From Desulfomarina profundi (GTDB lineage Bacteria > Desulfobacterota > Desulfobulbia > Desulfobulbales > Desulfocapsaceae): a stretch of 64,000 nucleotides of DNA. The translations under genes were made by a program, and so were the position numbers. Under the pieces are notes generated by a model. The model made no database searches and was not told the DNA's origin. It saw only the letters and a list, made by a program, of their open reading frames with translations. Below are positions 16,652 through 26,090 of the stretch, piece after piece; position 1 is the stretch's first letter; each line of letters begins with the position of its first letter. The stretch covers positions 682,001-746,000 of the forward strand of contig NZ_AP024086.1 of assembly GCF_019703855.1 (NCBI RefSeq), read 5' to 3'.

Positions 16652-18227
16652 CAACATAACGCCAGAACCGGCTGAAAATATCCCATCTAAATTTGTCCTG
16701 GAATGTCTGGCGACTGAAGCAGAAGGTGATGGGGCGTTGTATGGCGCACTTTTTGCCGACAAGTTGTTATATGCGAAAACATCGGACACCTGGTTTATCT
16801 GGAACGGGAATTATTGGATACGTGACCGGGTTGATATGGCTATCGGCCTGGTGAAGTGTGTGGTCGAAAGGTATGGGGAGGAGATTATCGGTTTTGAAGA
16901 AAAAATCGATAAATCGAAAAAAGAAAATGACCCGGAAGACCATAAGGTCTTCAAAAAAAGTTGGGAAAATAAAATAAAATCGCTACAGGCAAAAATTAAG
17001 CAGCTCCGGCAGACGAAGGGCAGGAATGCCTGCCTGGATTTTGCCAAGAAAAATCTTGGAAATCCTCTCACCATAGTTGGTGACGAGTTTGACCAGGATC
17101 CCTGGCTCCTGGGTGTCACCAATGGAGTTATCGACCTCAAATCAGGGGAGCTGTATCCAGGCAAACCTGATCAAATGATTTCCAAAAGCTGCGCCTGCGA
17201 ATATCTCGGCCTCGATGTTGATACATCGAGGTGGACAAATTTCCTGGAAACAATTTATGACGGTGACCAGGAGATTATAGAGTTTATGCAGCGCCTGCTC
17301 GGATATGGTCTCACCGGGCTCACCACGGAACACGTGTTCCCTTTCCTCCTGGGCTCCGGCCGCAATGGCAAATCTCTCCTGATGGAATCAATTATGCGGG
17401 TCATGGGCGACTATGCCGCGGTGATTCCATCAGACCTCTTTCTTCAGACAAACGCGCCCAGGAGTGCCTCCCAGGCGGACCCGGCAATCATGAAACTGGA
17501 AGGCCTCCGCCTGGCTGTTTCCTCAGAAGTTGAGGAAGGCAGCCGTTTTTCCGGTCTGCAGGTAAAAAAGCTCACGGGTGGCGACACCCTGGAGGGTCGA
17601 AACCCATACGACAAGGAACTCCGTAATTTCCGGCCAACCCACCTGGTGATGATGATCGGCAACCACGAACCGGCCCCACCATCAGGGGATCCAGCCTTTT
17701 GGGACAGGACCTTTCTCATCAAACACAAAATCAGGTTTGTAAAAACCGAGCCAGCAAAAAGCAACGAGCGACCGGCTGATCCAGATATCGCCGACAAGCT
17801 GGCCGAACTCGACACGGAGATCCTCTCCTGGCTGGTGGAGGGCTGCCTGAAATGGCAGGCGAATGGGAAAAAACTCAATCCTCCATCGTCAGTCCTCAAG
17901 GCCACGGAAGAATATGAGGAGGACGCCGACTTCATCGGCCAGTTTATCGAGTCATGCTGCCGGGTGGATGACTCCAACATAACCATAAGCAGCTCAGAGC
18001 TGTATATGGCTTTCACCATCTGGTTTAGGGAGACGATCAACGCCAAAAAGAACTATACACCCTCCCAGCGGGCCTTCGGGATCAAGCTCAAGGCCCGTGA
18101 CGAGTTTAAGCGAATAAAGAAAAAAGGGGTGGTTTTTTACAAGGGAATCGCCCTTAACGCTGCGTGGATACAGAGAATTTTCACAGAAGATGACCAATCT
18201 TCTGTATCTGCAGGGGGGAGGAAGTAG
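16644..18227 (+). CDS. P4-family D5-type replicative helicase
   Basis: 527 aa. A D5_N region (about 130-220, with FDQDPWLLGVTNGVIDLKSG) precedes a superfamily 3 helicase: Walker A GSGRNGKS at 237-244, Walker B region in SSEVEEGS, and the sensor segment HLVMMIGNHEPAP. It lacks the N-terminal primase domain of full P4-alpha proteins; a separate primase is encoded 195 bp downstream. Expected to unwind the phage origin as a hexamer. Confidence 0.9.
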   Translation: MVDNITPEPAENIPSKFVLECLATEAEGDGALYGALFADKLLYAKTSDTWFIWNGNYWIRDRVDMAIGLVKCVVERYGEEIIGFEEKIDKSKKENDPEDHKVFKKSWENKIKSLQAKIKQLRQTKGRNACLDFAKKNLGNPLTIVGDEFDQDPWLLGVTNGVIDLKSGELYPGKPDQMISKSCACEYLGLDVDTSRWTNFLETIYDGDQEIIEFMQRLLGYGLTGLTTEHVFPFLLGSGRNGKSLLMESIMRVMGDYAAVIPSDLFLQTNAPRSASQADPAIMKLEGLRLAVSSEVEEGSRFSGLQVKKLTGGDTLEGRNPYDKELRNFRPTHLVMMIGNHEPAPPSGDPAFWDRTFLIKHKIRFVKTEPAKSNERPADPDIADKLAELDTEILSWLVEGCLKWQANGKKLNPPSSVLKATEEYEEDADFIGQFIESCCRVDDSNITISSSELYMAFTIWFRETINAKKNYTPSQRAFGIKLKARDEFKRIKKKGVVFYKGIALNAAWIQRIFTEDDQSSVSAGGRK

Positions 18228-18422
18228 ACGGAAATCACATAGAAGTTTTTGCACGGAGGGCGGGGGGAGAAATATTTCTTTTAATTATAAGGTCTACATC
18301 CTCCCCCCTAAAAAAAAGAATAAAGAAAAAGAGTAAAAATAACATGATTTTAAATTAGACCATCCGAGGGGAGGATATACAAATTATCCTCCCCCCAAGG
18401 TCTACATCATCATCTGAGAGAA
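18228..18422. other. Origin-like spacer between helicase and primase genes
   Basis: 195 bp without a gene. It contains two copies of AAGGTCTACATC (18289-18300, 18397-18408), each next to a C-rich tract, and a 10-bp-stem hairpin GGGGAGGATA/TATCCTCCCC at 18368-18394 with a 7-nt loop. Between them is an A-rich stretch of about 50 bp. Repeats, hairpin and a meltable tract between helicase and primase genes are what a phage replication origin would look like; this is inferred. Confidence 0.45.
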
Positions 18423-19898
18423 ATGACAGACATTTTAACGTACCTTGAATCAGCCATTGGCTATACGCCTAAAAAAATTTCTACAGCCGACGGCGGCGAA
18501 TATGCTTCCGCCTGCCCGGCATGTGGAGACGGCGGGAAAGGTCGAAAGTCCGACCGGTTTCACATCTGGCCGGAAAAGGAAAACAAGGGGCTGTGCAAGG
18601 GTCGTTTCTGGTGTCGCCAGTGCGGCATCTCAGGGGATACTATTTCATTCCTGCAAAAATTCGTAAACATGAATTTTCAGCAGGCATGCTCGGAGCTGGG
18701 CATAGTCCTGCCCAAAAACACGGGCGGTCGGAAACGAGGGTATCAGCCATCGGCATCACTGCCCGAGGCAGGCCCTGCGTGGCGGCCTAAAACATATCCT
18801 CACCCTGCCCCAAAATGGCAGGAAAAGGCAGAAAACCTCCTGGCTGACTGCCGGGATCGGCTGAAATCAGACGAAAACAGCCTTGCATGGCTGGCCGATA
18901 GAGGAATAACAGCGGAAATGGCCGATATATTCCGCCTCGGCTATAACCAGGGTTCCAGAGGTGGCGACCGATACCGCCCGACATCCGCCTGGGGGCTGCC
19001 TGAAAGGCAGGGCAAAGACGGCAGGCCAGGCCGTATCTGGATCCCCCGCGGCTGGGTAATCCCGGCATATGATGACCAGGGGCATATTATCCAGGTCAGG
19101 ATCCGCCGCCTGGACGAAGATATCAAAAAATTTGCCGGAAATATCAAATATTACCCGGTCTCAGGGTCGTCGATGGCAACCATGGTCATCTACCCGTCTG
19201 CAGACGTTTTTGTTGTGGTCGAATGCGGGTTCGACGCCATCCTGATTGCCGGGGCAATGGGCGGTGGCCGGGTCGGCGCGATCACGACCTGGAATGTTTC
19301 AGCCAGACCGGACACCAGGGCACACGGGATACTGTCATCAGCCAGCCTCATCCTCAACGGCCTGGACTACGACAGGGCAGGAGAAAAAGAACAGTCCTGG
19401 TGGAACAAAACATACCCGCAAAACCGCCGCCTGCCGCAACCGAAAAACGGGATAAATGACCCTGGAGAGGCGTTTTCGGCCGGAGTGAATATCCAGGCAT
19501 GGATAAAAGACTCCCTGCCGCGCGGCCTGCGCATCAAGCTGGGATATGAGGCAAATAAACCAGGGGTCGCAAAGACGGTTGCTGGTAATAACAAGCAACA
19601 ACCAGCAGGGGATGATATGGCGCCAGATGTCCAGCGGCCCCTGGTCACGGAAATGACCCTGTCAAACGGCAAGGTTATCTATCTTACCGATGATCGTGAA
19701 GAATGGAAAAAACTAACCAGAATGAAAAAACCGGTTTTCACCGCGCGTGAACTGGCCAGCCTGAAAAAGGCGACATCAACCATGGACGAAAAAGAACGGC
19801 TGGCGGCGGCAATGCAGGTTATCGAATTAAAGGAAACTATCAGCGGATTTATCAGGGATGGTAGAGTTTTTGACAAAGGGGTTAAAACCGATGGCTGA
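18423..19898 (+). CDS. DnaG-type primase with CHC2 zinc finger and Toprim
   Basis: 491 aa. The N-terminal zinc-binding domain has C31-PA-C34 and C64-RQ-C67 in the CHC2 pattern (ACPACG, FWCRQCG). A central region includes YKWLADRGI-like ENSLAWLADRGITAEM, and the Toprim core reads VFVVVECGFDAILIAG then LILNGLDYDRAG, with acidic catalytic residues. It makes RNA primers for the phage helicase. Its 3' end overlaps the terminase small subunit start by 8 bp. Confidence 0.86.
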   Translation: MTDILTYLESAIGYTPKKISTADGGEYASACPACGDGGKGRKSDRFHIWPEKENKGLCKGRFWCRQCGISGDTISFLQKFVNMNFQQACSELGIVLPKNTGGRKRGYQPSASLPEAGPAWRPKTYPHPAPKWQEKAENLLADCRDRLKSDENSLAWLADRGITAEMADIFRLGYNQGSRGGDRYRPTSAWGLPERQGKDGRPGRIWIPRGWVIPAYDDQGHIIQVRIRRLDEDIKKFAGNIKYYPVSGSSMATMVIYPSADVFVVVECGFDAILIAGAMGGGRVGAITTWNVSARPDTRAHGILSSASLILNGLDYDRAGEKEQSWWNKTYPQNRRLPQPKNGINDPGEAFSAGVNIQAWIKDSLPRGLRIKLGYEANKPGVAKTVAGNNKQQPAGDDMAPDVQRPLVTEMTLSNGKVIYLTDDREEWKKLTRMKKPVFTARELASLKKATSTMDEKERLAAAMQVIELKETISGFIRDGRVFDKGVKTDG

Positions 19899-20430
19899 AA
19901 CACTCTTTTCCTCAAAAATCAAGGCATGGGAATACCTCGTAGACAACGGCTGGCAGATATCCCGTTCCCAATTTTACGAACATTGCCGGGACGGGCTCCT
20001 GCGGCCGCGGAAAAGTGACGGCGCGTACACCGTAAAGGCGGTGGAAAAGTACGCCACACTCCATGTCAAAAAGGCGGAGACAGGCAGGAAGGTGTCCGAA
20101 TACGAGGACAAAATCAGGGAAGAAAAAATGAAAATCTCCCTGGAGCGCGAGCGGGTCGGGCTGGAAAAAGAAAAATTCGACCTGGCTGCAAAGCAGAGCA
20201 AATTCGTTCCGCGGGACGAATTCGAGCTGGCCATCGTCGCCCGCGCCGTGGCCTTTATGGCCCACCTGAACCATACCGTCCAGCAGAACGTGCCGGACTG
20301 GATCGCCCTGGTGGACGGCAACCAGTCCAGCGCCCCGGAACTGGTGGAGGCCATTGTCCGGGCAATCGAACAGCGCATGGGTGATTTCGCGGCCGATGCC
20401 GAGATAGATGTCATCATGGAGGCCGACTGA
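19891..20430 (+). CDS. Terminase small subunit, Nu1/DUF1441-like
   Basis: 179 aa from ATG 19891, preceded by AAAGGGG; an upstream in-frame ATG at 19858 is less likely. An N-terminal winged-helix-like DNA-binding segment (WQISRSQFYEHCRDGLL) is followed by a coiled coil (about 60-110, rich in E/K) and a helical C-terminus, the Nu1 plan. It recognises the packaging site and recruits the large subunit, whose gene overlaps by one base. Confidence 0.8.
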   Translation: MAETLFSSKIKAWEYLVDNGWQISRSQFYEHCRDGLLRPRKSDGAYTVKAVEKYATLHVKKAETGRKVSEYEDKIREEKMKISLERERVGLEKEKFDLAAKQSKFVPRDEFELAIVARAVAFMAHLNHTVQQNVPDWIALVDGNQSSAPELVEAIVRAIEQRMGDFAADAEIDVIMEAD

Positions 20431-22334
20431 TGGGCAGAATCGCGCCGGTTACCGACATCAGCAGGACAAAGACAGTGCGCCTGCGCACCTCGCCGACCTG
20501 GCTGCCGGAAAAATACCGCAACCGACAGGGCCGGGTCCGGATATCATTTAAGCCCACCGCAGGAGAAAAGCGGTTCTTCCGCCGCCGAAAGCATATCCTC
20601 CCCTCCGTCTGGGCACCAAAATACAGGGTTGTGACCTATGGCCCTCTGGAAGGCTCCAGGTGGGATAACGACTTCATGCCCCATATGCGGGGCATCATGG
20701 ACGCCAGTTTTTTTCCATCGGTGCGCTATATCGGTAACTGCAAGTCGCCCCAGGGCGGCAGCTCCGCGGGGGCCGAAACCATCCTGGCATATATTTCCGA
20801 CATGCAGCCCGGCCCCGCCTTTGTGGTCTACCCCGACAGGGATACCGGCACCAAGCGGTTTACCGATTATCTCCAGCCGGTCTTCAAAAAATCACCACGC
20901 CTGCGCCGGCTCCTCACCGGAACGTCATCGGATATGGCATCGATGCGGATAAAACTCCTCACCATGCTGATCTACCTTGGCTGGTCCGGCTCGGTCTCCT
21001 CCCTGGGCAATATCTCCGCCAGGTACCTGATCGGGGACGAGGTGGACAAATGGGTGAAATACGCCTCAAAAAAAGAGGCCACAACCCTCAAGCTCTTTTT
21101 CGAGCGCTTTCGCTCGTATGTCTACGGCGGTAAGTGCTGGTTGATCTCCACCCCGTCCGATCCGGATGGCCCGATCTGGCACTATATGACCAAAGAGGCC
21201 CAGGTCGTTTTCGAATATTACATCCCGTGCCCCGGCTGCGGCACTATCGGCCAGGTCGAATTTAAGAACATCAGGTTTGGCGATTGCCGGGACCCGGAGG
21301 AAATCGAGGAAAAAGACCTGGCAAAATACGTCTTCCCCTGCTGCGGCCTGGTGGGTGACGACAGGGTCAGGATAGCGGCGCTTAGAAAGGGGCTGTGGTA
21401 CGAAAAACTGTCGGAAGAGAAAATAAAAGAAGGCACAAAACCACGGGAGCTCTTCGCCTGTCTGCGCGCAGAAAAGCCCCGGAAAATCTGCTTTCACTCC
21501 CCCGGCTGGATTTCTCCCCTGGTCACCAACTCGGAAATAGCTGCAGCCTTCCTCCGCGGCCTGAAAAACCCGGAGGACATGCACTATTTTGACAATCAGA
21601 TCGCGGCAAAAGCCCACAGGCCATTTCGCCAGGCCAGGCAGACCGAGGCCATACTCGCCCTGCGGGATGATCGGCCGGAAGGACTTGTCCCCGGTGGCGG
21701 GCAGGTCGCCGCCCTGGTGGCAGGGATAGACACCCAGGACAACTCGTTTTTCTTTACCGTCCGGGCATTTGGCTGGGGGCTGGCTCAGGAATCATGGTTG
21801 ATCAGGCACGGGGAGTTGGACAGTTTTGCGGCCCTTGAAGAGATCCTCTTTAACTCTGAATACCGGGATGCAGACGGCCTCTACTACCCGGTACACCTGG
21901 CCGTGATAGACTCCGGTGGCCACCGGACATCCGAGGTCTACGACTTTACCCGGATGCACCCCAACAGGGTGCTGGCCTATAAGGGCGCGTCAGGCCGTAA
22001 GGCAAAACCGTACACAAAATCGGTCATCGACACCTACCCCGGCACAAACACAAAAATACCAGGCGGGGTGGAGCTCTATATCTGCGACACCCACCACTAC
22101 AAGGACCGGATGGCGGCAAAACTGCGTATCAAGCCGGACACCCCTGGGGCCTACCATCTCCACGCGGACACAACGGAAGAGTTTGCCGCCCATTACTGCG
22201 CGGAATATGTGGACGACCGCCGCCTCTGGCAGTGCCCGAAAAACAAAGCAAACCACTATTTTGACTGCGGAGTCATGGAAATGGTGGCCTCGGATATCCT
22301 CGGCATAAAATTTTTAAACAGGGAAGGAGAATAA
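20430..22334 (+). CDS. Terminase large subunit, lambda GpA family
   Basis: 634 aa, the GpA/Terminase_GpA family length. GNCKSPQGGSSAGAETIL and AFVVYPDRDTGTKRF lie in the packaging ATPase region, YLIGDEVDKW gives the acidic Walker B, and the nuclease half starts near VAGIDTQDNSFFFTVRAFGWG with LAVIDSGGH. It cuts and packages concatemeric DNA into proheads. The lambda type suggests cohesive ends. Confidence 0.93.
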   Translation: MGRIAPVTDISRTKTVRLRTSPTWLPEKYRNRQGRVRISFKPTAGEKRFFRRRKHILPSVWAPKYRVVTYGPLEGSRWDNDFMPHMRGIMDASFFPSVRYIGNCKSPQGGSSAGAETILAYISDMQPGPAFVVYPDRDTGTKRFTDYLQPVFKKSPRLRRLLTGTSSDMASMRIKLLTMLIYLGWSGSVSSLGNISARYLIGDEVDKWVKYASKKEATTLKLFFERFRSYVYGGKCWLISTPSDPDGPIWHYMTKEAQVVFEYYIPCPGCGTIGQVEFKNIRFGDCRDPEEIEEKDLAKYVFPCCGLVGDDRVRIAALRKGLWYEKLSEEKIKEGTKPRELFACLRAEKPRKICFHSPGWISPLVTNSEIAAAFLRGLKNPEDMHYFDNQIAAKAHRPFRQARQTEAILALRDDRPEGLVPGGGQVAALVAGIDTQDNSFFFTVRAFGWGLAQESWLIRHGELDSFAALEEILFNSEYRDADGLYYPVHLAVIDSGGHRTSEVYDFTRMHPNRVLAYKGASGRKAKPYTKSVIDTYPGTNTKIPGGVELYICDTHHYKDRMAAKLRIKPDTPGAYHLHADTTEEFAAHYCAEYVDDRRLWQCPKNKANHYFDCGVMEMVASDILGIKFLNREGE

Positions 22335-22592
22335 ATGGCCAGACCAACCATCAGCAAAATCGCCCTGGCAAAGAACAGGGCCGCAAACGGGGTTGATTAT
22401 TCCCCCAGGCTTGGCGGCCTCTGTCCCTGGTGCGGGGAGAAATCGAGAATTTACAAAACAACGCCCTGGGAAGGGAACACGAGGATCCGGTATCACCGCT
22501 GTAAAAACCCAGGCTGCGTCCTGGCGGCCATGAAGATAACCATCAAATCAATAGAGGTGGATACATCAAATGTCGACACTGAAACAGTATAA
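22335..22592 (+). CDS. Ogr/Delta-like zinc-finger protein
   Basis: 85 aa directly after the terminase stop. CPWCG and, after about 18 residues, CKNPGC match the spacing of the Ogr/Delta zinc finger that activates late promoters in P2-like phages. The surrounding residues are not strictly conserved, so late-gene activation is a suggestion. Confidence 0.6.
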   Translation: MARPTISKIALAKNRAANGVDYSPRLGGLCPWCGEKSRIYKTTPWEGNTRIRYHRCKNPGCVLAAMKITIKSIEVDTSNVDTETV

Positions 22593-23058
22593 AAAAATCA
22601 GGATAGTAACCAGGAAAAACAGGCTCCATATCCAGGCAGACGGCCAGGTCTTTTCCCCCACGGAGTTCGGCCGCATCCACCGCGACCTGAATCTGAACAG
22701 GGTGAGATCATTACTGAAAAAGCGGCGCCCGTCAGCTCTGCTCAGCTATATCAACGACAGTTTGTACCTGGAGCATCGCGGCCAGCCACAAGGTGCGACG
22801 ATATACCGGTTTTCAGATGGCCGGCGATTCACTGTGCACGACCTTGTCGAGACAACCGGCCTGGAAATACCATCGGTCTATACCAGGCTGAAAAAATGGC
22901 AGAAGAAAAACCTGCCGGACAGTTACCTGACCAGTAAAAAAAATGCCGGATACCTGTCAGATAAAAGTCTGTTAAAGCAGCTGTCCGGTCGCAGGCGGAT
23001 AAGCCTGGCCGCTATCCCAGGCCCCACCAGCCTGGAGCAAAAATATTTTGGAGGATAA
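22570..23058 (+). CDS. Phage protein with winged-helix-like repeats, unknown
   Basis: 162 aa, start overlapping the previous gene by 23 bp. Basic throughout. Segments SPTEFGRIHRDLNLNRVRSLL and TVHDLVETTGLEIPSVYTRL both look like HTH units, suggesting DNA binding. Lies between terminase and HNH genes. No family recognised. Confidence 0.5.
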   Translation: MSTLKQYKKIRIVTRKNRLHIQADGQVFSPTEFGRIHRDLNLNRVRSLLKKRRPSALLSYINDSLYLEHRGQPQGATIYRFSDGRRFTVHDLVETTGLEIPSVYTRLKKWQKKNLPDSYLTSKKNAGYLSDKSLLKQLSGRRRISLAAIPGPTSLEQKYFGG

Positions 23059-23061
23059 ACG

Positions 23062-23295
23062 ATGAAAAACAAAATCACTGATTTAAACAACCATCTTTTT
23101 GAACAAATTGAACGTCTCAACGATGATGATTTAACAGGGGATAAACTCAGCGAAGAGATTGCCAGAGGAAAAGCAATATCAGGTATAGCCAAAGACATTA
23201 CAGCAAATGCAAAGTTGGAACTTGAGGCCAGAAAAATAGCATGGGAGTGGAACAGGGAAAAGGGGGATCTGCCAAAAATGCTGGAGGCGGAGTAG
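23062..23295 (+). CDS. Small conserved phage protein next to HNH
   Basis: 77 aa with a pattern recurrent in tailed phages: KITDLNNHLFEQIERLND, then LSEEIARGKAISGIAKDI. All-helical, often beside HNH nucleases and DNA-packaging genes. Function unknown. The next ATG follows its stop immediately. Confidence 0.6.
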   Translation: MKNKITDLNNHLFEQIERLNDDDLTGDKLSEEIARGKAISGIAKDITANAKLELEARKIAWEWNREKGDLPKMLEAE

Positions 23296-24096
23296 ATGGG
23301 ACGTTTCAGATACACTCCTGAAATGATATTGTTTTTGCGAGATGGTTTTAAAAAACACAGACTGCGGATGCTGACGGCTCTGTTTAACAAACAATTCGGG
23401 ACTGAAAAAAGCGAAAGTCAGATAAAATCATGCCTGAAAAACAATAAAATAAAAAGCGGTCGGAAAAAAGGGTTTAAGAAAGGTGAAAACATATGCCTCC
23501 TTACACCCGAGCAAGTTGATTTTGTAAGGAATGGTTATAAAAAAATGTCAAGAAAAGACCTGACGTCAGCACTCAACGAAAAATTCGGACTATCATTGAA
23601 GGTGAGTCAAGTTATTTCGTTCGTTAAAAATCATAAAATTCGTTCCGGGCGCACAGGGTTTTTTAAAAAAGGCGGCCAGAGTTGGAACAGAGGGACAAAG
23701 GGTTATACGGGCGCCAACAGGACCAGTTTCAAAAAGGGACATATGCCGAAAAATCACCGGCCTGTAGGTAGCGAACGCATAGACAAGGATGGATATATCC
23801 TGGTGAAGGTGTCTGAACGTAACCCATACAGCAGCAGCAATTCAGGTTGGTACAGACACAAGCATGTTGTTTTGTGGGAGAAATACAACGGTACTGTCCC
23901 TGTAGGTCACTGTGTCCGCTTCAAGGACGGTGACCGGACAAATATAACAATCGAAAACCTGGTGCTGGTCTCCAGGGGTGAAAATGCCAGGTTGACAAAA
24001 ATGGAATACGGACAGCAACCCAATGAAATTAAACCGGTGCTGTTGAATATTGCCAGAATAGATCAGGCGATATTTGAGAGATCAAAGTCAAGCTAA
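23296..24096 (+). CDS. HNH endonuclease with two N-terminal HTH repeats
   Basis: 266 aa. Two related HTH modules (about 1-50 and 65-115), each ending KIRSGR or KIKSGR, precede a linker with FKKGHMPKNHRPVGSERI and the HNH core: RHKHVVLWEKYNG, then GHCVRFKDGDRTNITIENLV. Phage HNH proteins near terminase help packaging or act as homing nucleases. IS1182-family DNA starts six bases after its stop. Confidence 0.82.
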   Translation: MGRFRYTPEMILFLRDGFKKHRLRMLTALFNKQFGTEKSESQIKSCLKNNKIKSGRKKGFKKGENICLLTPEQVDFVRNGYKKMSRKDLTSALNEKFGLSLKVSQVISFVKNHKIRSGRTGFFKKGGQSWNRGTKGYTGANRTSFKKGHMPKNHRPVGSERIDKDGYILVKVSERNPYSSSNSGWYRHKHVVLWEKYNGTVPVGHCVRFKDGDRTNITIENLVLVSRGENARLTKMEYGQQPNEIKPVLLNIARIDQAIFERSKSS

Positions 24097-24102
24097 CGAG
24101 CA

Positions 24103-25940
24103 TGTAGAAAAACAGCCCAGGCAACTGCAATTTTCCCACATATCTTTTCAAAAAAATTCAAATTTCAAAACAATTCAAAAAATATCCTGATGTAAAATTA
24201 CTTTTTTCTCTAACATCCTCAATAAAGCAATTTATCTCACCAATTTCCAGCTTTTCCTAACCATTTTCCAGCAATCTACACAAAACCCATTCCATATGCA
24301 TGCACCTTTTTAAGGTTATGGATAATGCAGAAAAGGTTCCACTGGATATTCACCTTCTTTTTCGATCTCAGGGTGAACCTGTTCAGACCGATTGTTGATC
24401 TGATATGGGCAAAAGGTGGTTCTCCTATTGCCAATCGCATGGAATAGATGGCCCTGCCAGCGGCTGAATCTATTTTTCGCTTCATCTTTTCTGCACAACT
24501 GGTTTTCTTCTTTTTATCCATGCGCCCAGTAAAATAGGCAACCTGACGTGTTTTGGTGCGATCAGGATAGCGAAGACATTTTGACCTCAGTTTGCAGGGA
24601 ACACAGGCGGATTGGGGTGCCTGGAACCGGACAGAATGATGGCCTTTGGTAAAGATATTCCCACCACTTCTATAGAGCCGTTTCCCGGCAGGACAGATAC
24701 AGTAACTCAGATCTTCGGGAAAGGTAAAATCAGCAGGTACAAAGAGGTTCTTTCTGCCTTCTCGTTTGGCCCGTTCTTTTCTTGTTCGATCCTTATATCT
24801 GCCGTAATCTTTGAACCTGGGATCCCGTTTTCTGAACTGGTTATCGGCTACATACGCGTCTATCTCTTTTTCTGCCAGCATCTCCATATTTTTATTTGCA
24901 TGGTATCCGCTGTCTGCCAGGAGTTTTGCATCTTTAAAGACATCGTTGTCTTTTCCGGTTTCCTGTAAATTTTCGCTGATTTTGTCTATCATCGGTTCCA
25001 GCAGGTCCTGCTCACTGCCTTGACCATAGGCTTCGGCGGCTACTATCACCTGGGTTTTACTGTCCACGGCGGTAACACCGTTATAGCCCTGGATAACACC
25101 TTTTGAGGTCTTCATCTTGGCGGATTCATTGTCGGTAATATTGGATTTGACAGGTCTTTTGCCTTTTCCTCTCCGATCATCATTATTATCCAGCCATTTC
25201 CGTACCTTCTTTATATTTTTACGCAGGGATTTTACATATTTTTCTTTTTTCTCTTTGATATTTTCATCACTCTTTTCCTGGTCATTCATATGATGGTGGT
25301 TGACCATATTTGCTATAGCTGTTTCCATCTTCGTTACTTTTTTCTGAAAATCAGCCCTGGTTCCGCTCCAGGTAACAGAGGCGTTGCTGGGCATTTTGCA
25401 GCCGTCAATGGCAAACATCTCTCTGCCGATCAATTTCTGTTCATCGCAAACCAGAAGTACTTCAAGAAACAGTGAGACTATTTCCTTGTCCATGCTGGAA
25501 ATAAAATCTGCAATTGTGGTGAAATGGGGACGACTGTCGGCAGACAGTGCCATAAAGATTACATTCTCACGACAGGCTCTCTCTATTTTACGGCTGCTCA
25601 CAATCCCTCTGGAATAGGCAAAGAGAATGATTTTAAGCAGAATCTTCGGATCATAGGCCGGGGCACCGGAATCATCATTGTGATAGCGATCATTAAAGAT
25701 GGAAAGATCAAGTTCATGATCAATGAGATAATTCAGCGTATATTCAAATGTGCCGGGAAGGATCTGATTTGCAAAATGGATGGGAATGAACTTGCCCTGA
25801 GCATAGGAATAAGGTTTATACCGTGCCATTGCAGCTCCATTTATCGAAGGTAAGGGGTATTTCGATCAATTTGCGACAGCAGTATAACATTTTTACACGT
25901 ATTATTCAGTAGTTAATTTGTTTTGTTGACTTTTTCTACA
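24103..25940. mobile_element. IS1182-family insertion sequence
   Basis: 1,838 bp with 10-bp terminal inverted repeats TGTAGAAAAA (24103-24112) and TTTTTCTACA (25931-25940), one transposase gene and short AT-rich ends. Size and gene fit the IS1182 family. No target duplication was evident beside the ends. It lies between the HNH and radical SAM genes. Confidence 0.85.
24276..25829 (-). CDS. IS1182-family transposase
   Basis: 517 aa, full length for the family. DUF772-like N-terminal region (AYDPKILLKIILFAYSRGI), catalytic region starting MFAIDGCKMPSN with a candidate first Asp, GYNGVTAVDSKTQVIVAAEA with a candidate second acidic residue, and a Cys-rich C-terminal DDE segment (CICPAGKRLYRSGG, CVPCKLRSKC). 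Appears intact, so the element may be active. Confidence 0.93.
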   Translation of the reverse strand: MARYKPYSYAQGKFIPIHFANQILPGTFEYTLNYLIDHELDLSIFNDRYHNDDSGAPAYDPKILLKIILFAYSRGIVSSRKIERACRENVIFMALSADSRPHFTTIADFISSMDKEIVSLFLEVLLVCDEQKLIGREMFAIDGCKMPSNASVTWSGTRADFQKKVTKMETAIANMVNHHHMNDQEKSDENIKEKKEKYVKSLRKNIKKVRKWLDNNDDRRGKGKRPVKSNITDNESAKMKTSKGVIQGYNGVTAVDSKTQVIVAAEAYGQGSEQDLLEPMIDKISENLQETGKDNDVFKDAKLLADSGYHANKNMEMLAEKEIDAYVADNQFRKRDPRFKDYGRYKDRTRKERAKREGRKNLFVPADFTFPEDLSYCICPAGKRLYRSGGNIFTKGHHSVRFQAPQSACVPCKLRSKCLRYPDRTKTRQVAYFTGRMDKKKKTSCAEKMKRKIDSAAGRAIYSMRLAIGEPPFAHIRSTIGLNRFTLRSKKKVNIQWNLFCIIHNLKKVHAYGMGFV

Positions 25941-26090
25941 GCTTGAACGGTTGAAATAAGGGGAAACAAGCGGCGTCCGCCTCCCAATACGGCAGTTATG
26001 GTGATTGGTTGGTAAAATCGGATGTAGCCTGAAAACCGCACTGCTTGTTTTCCCTCTTAATTGACTTGTTGTATTTACGTAACGGAAACT

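Noticed and set aside
24103-25940. Target-site duplication beside the IS1182 element
   Set aside because: No clear matching bases immediately outside the two ends.
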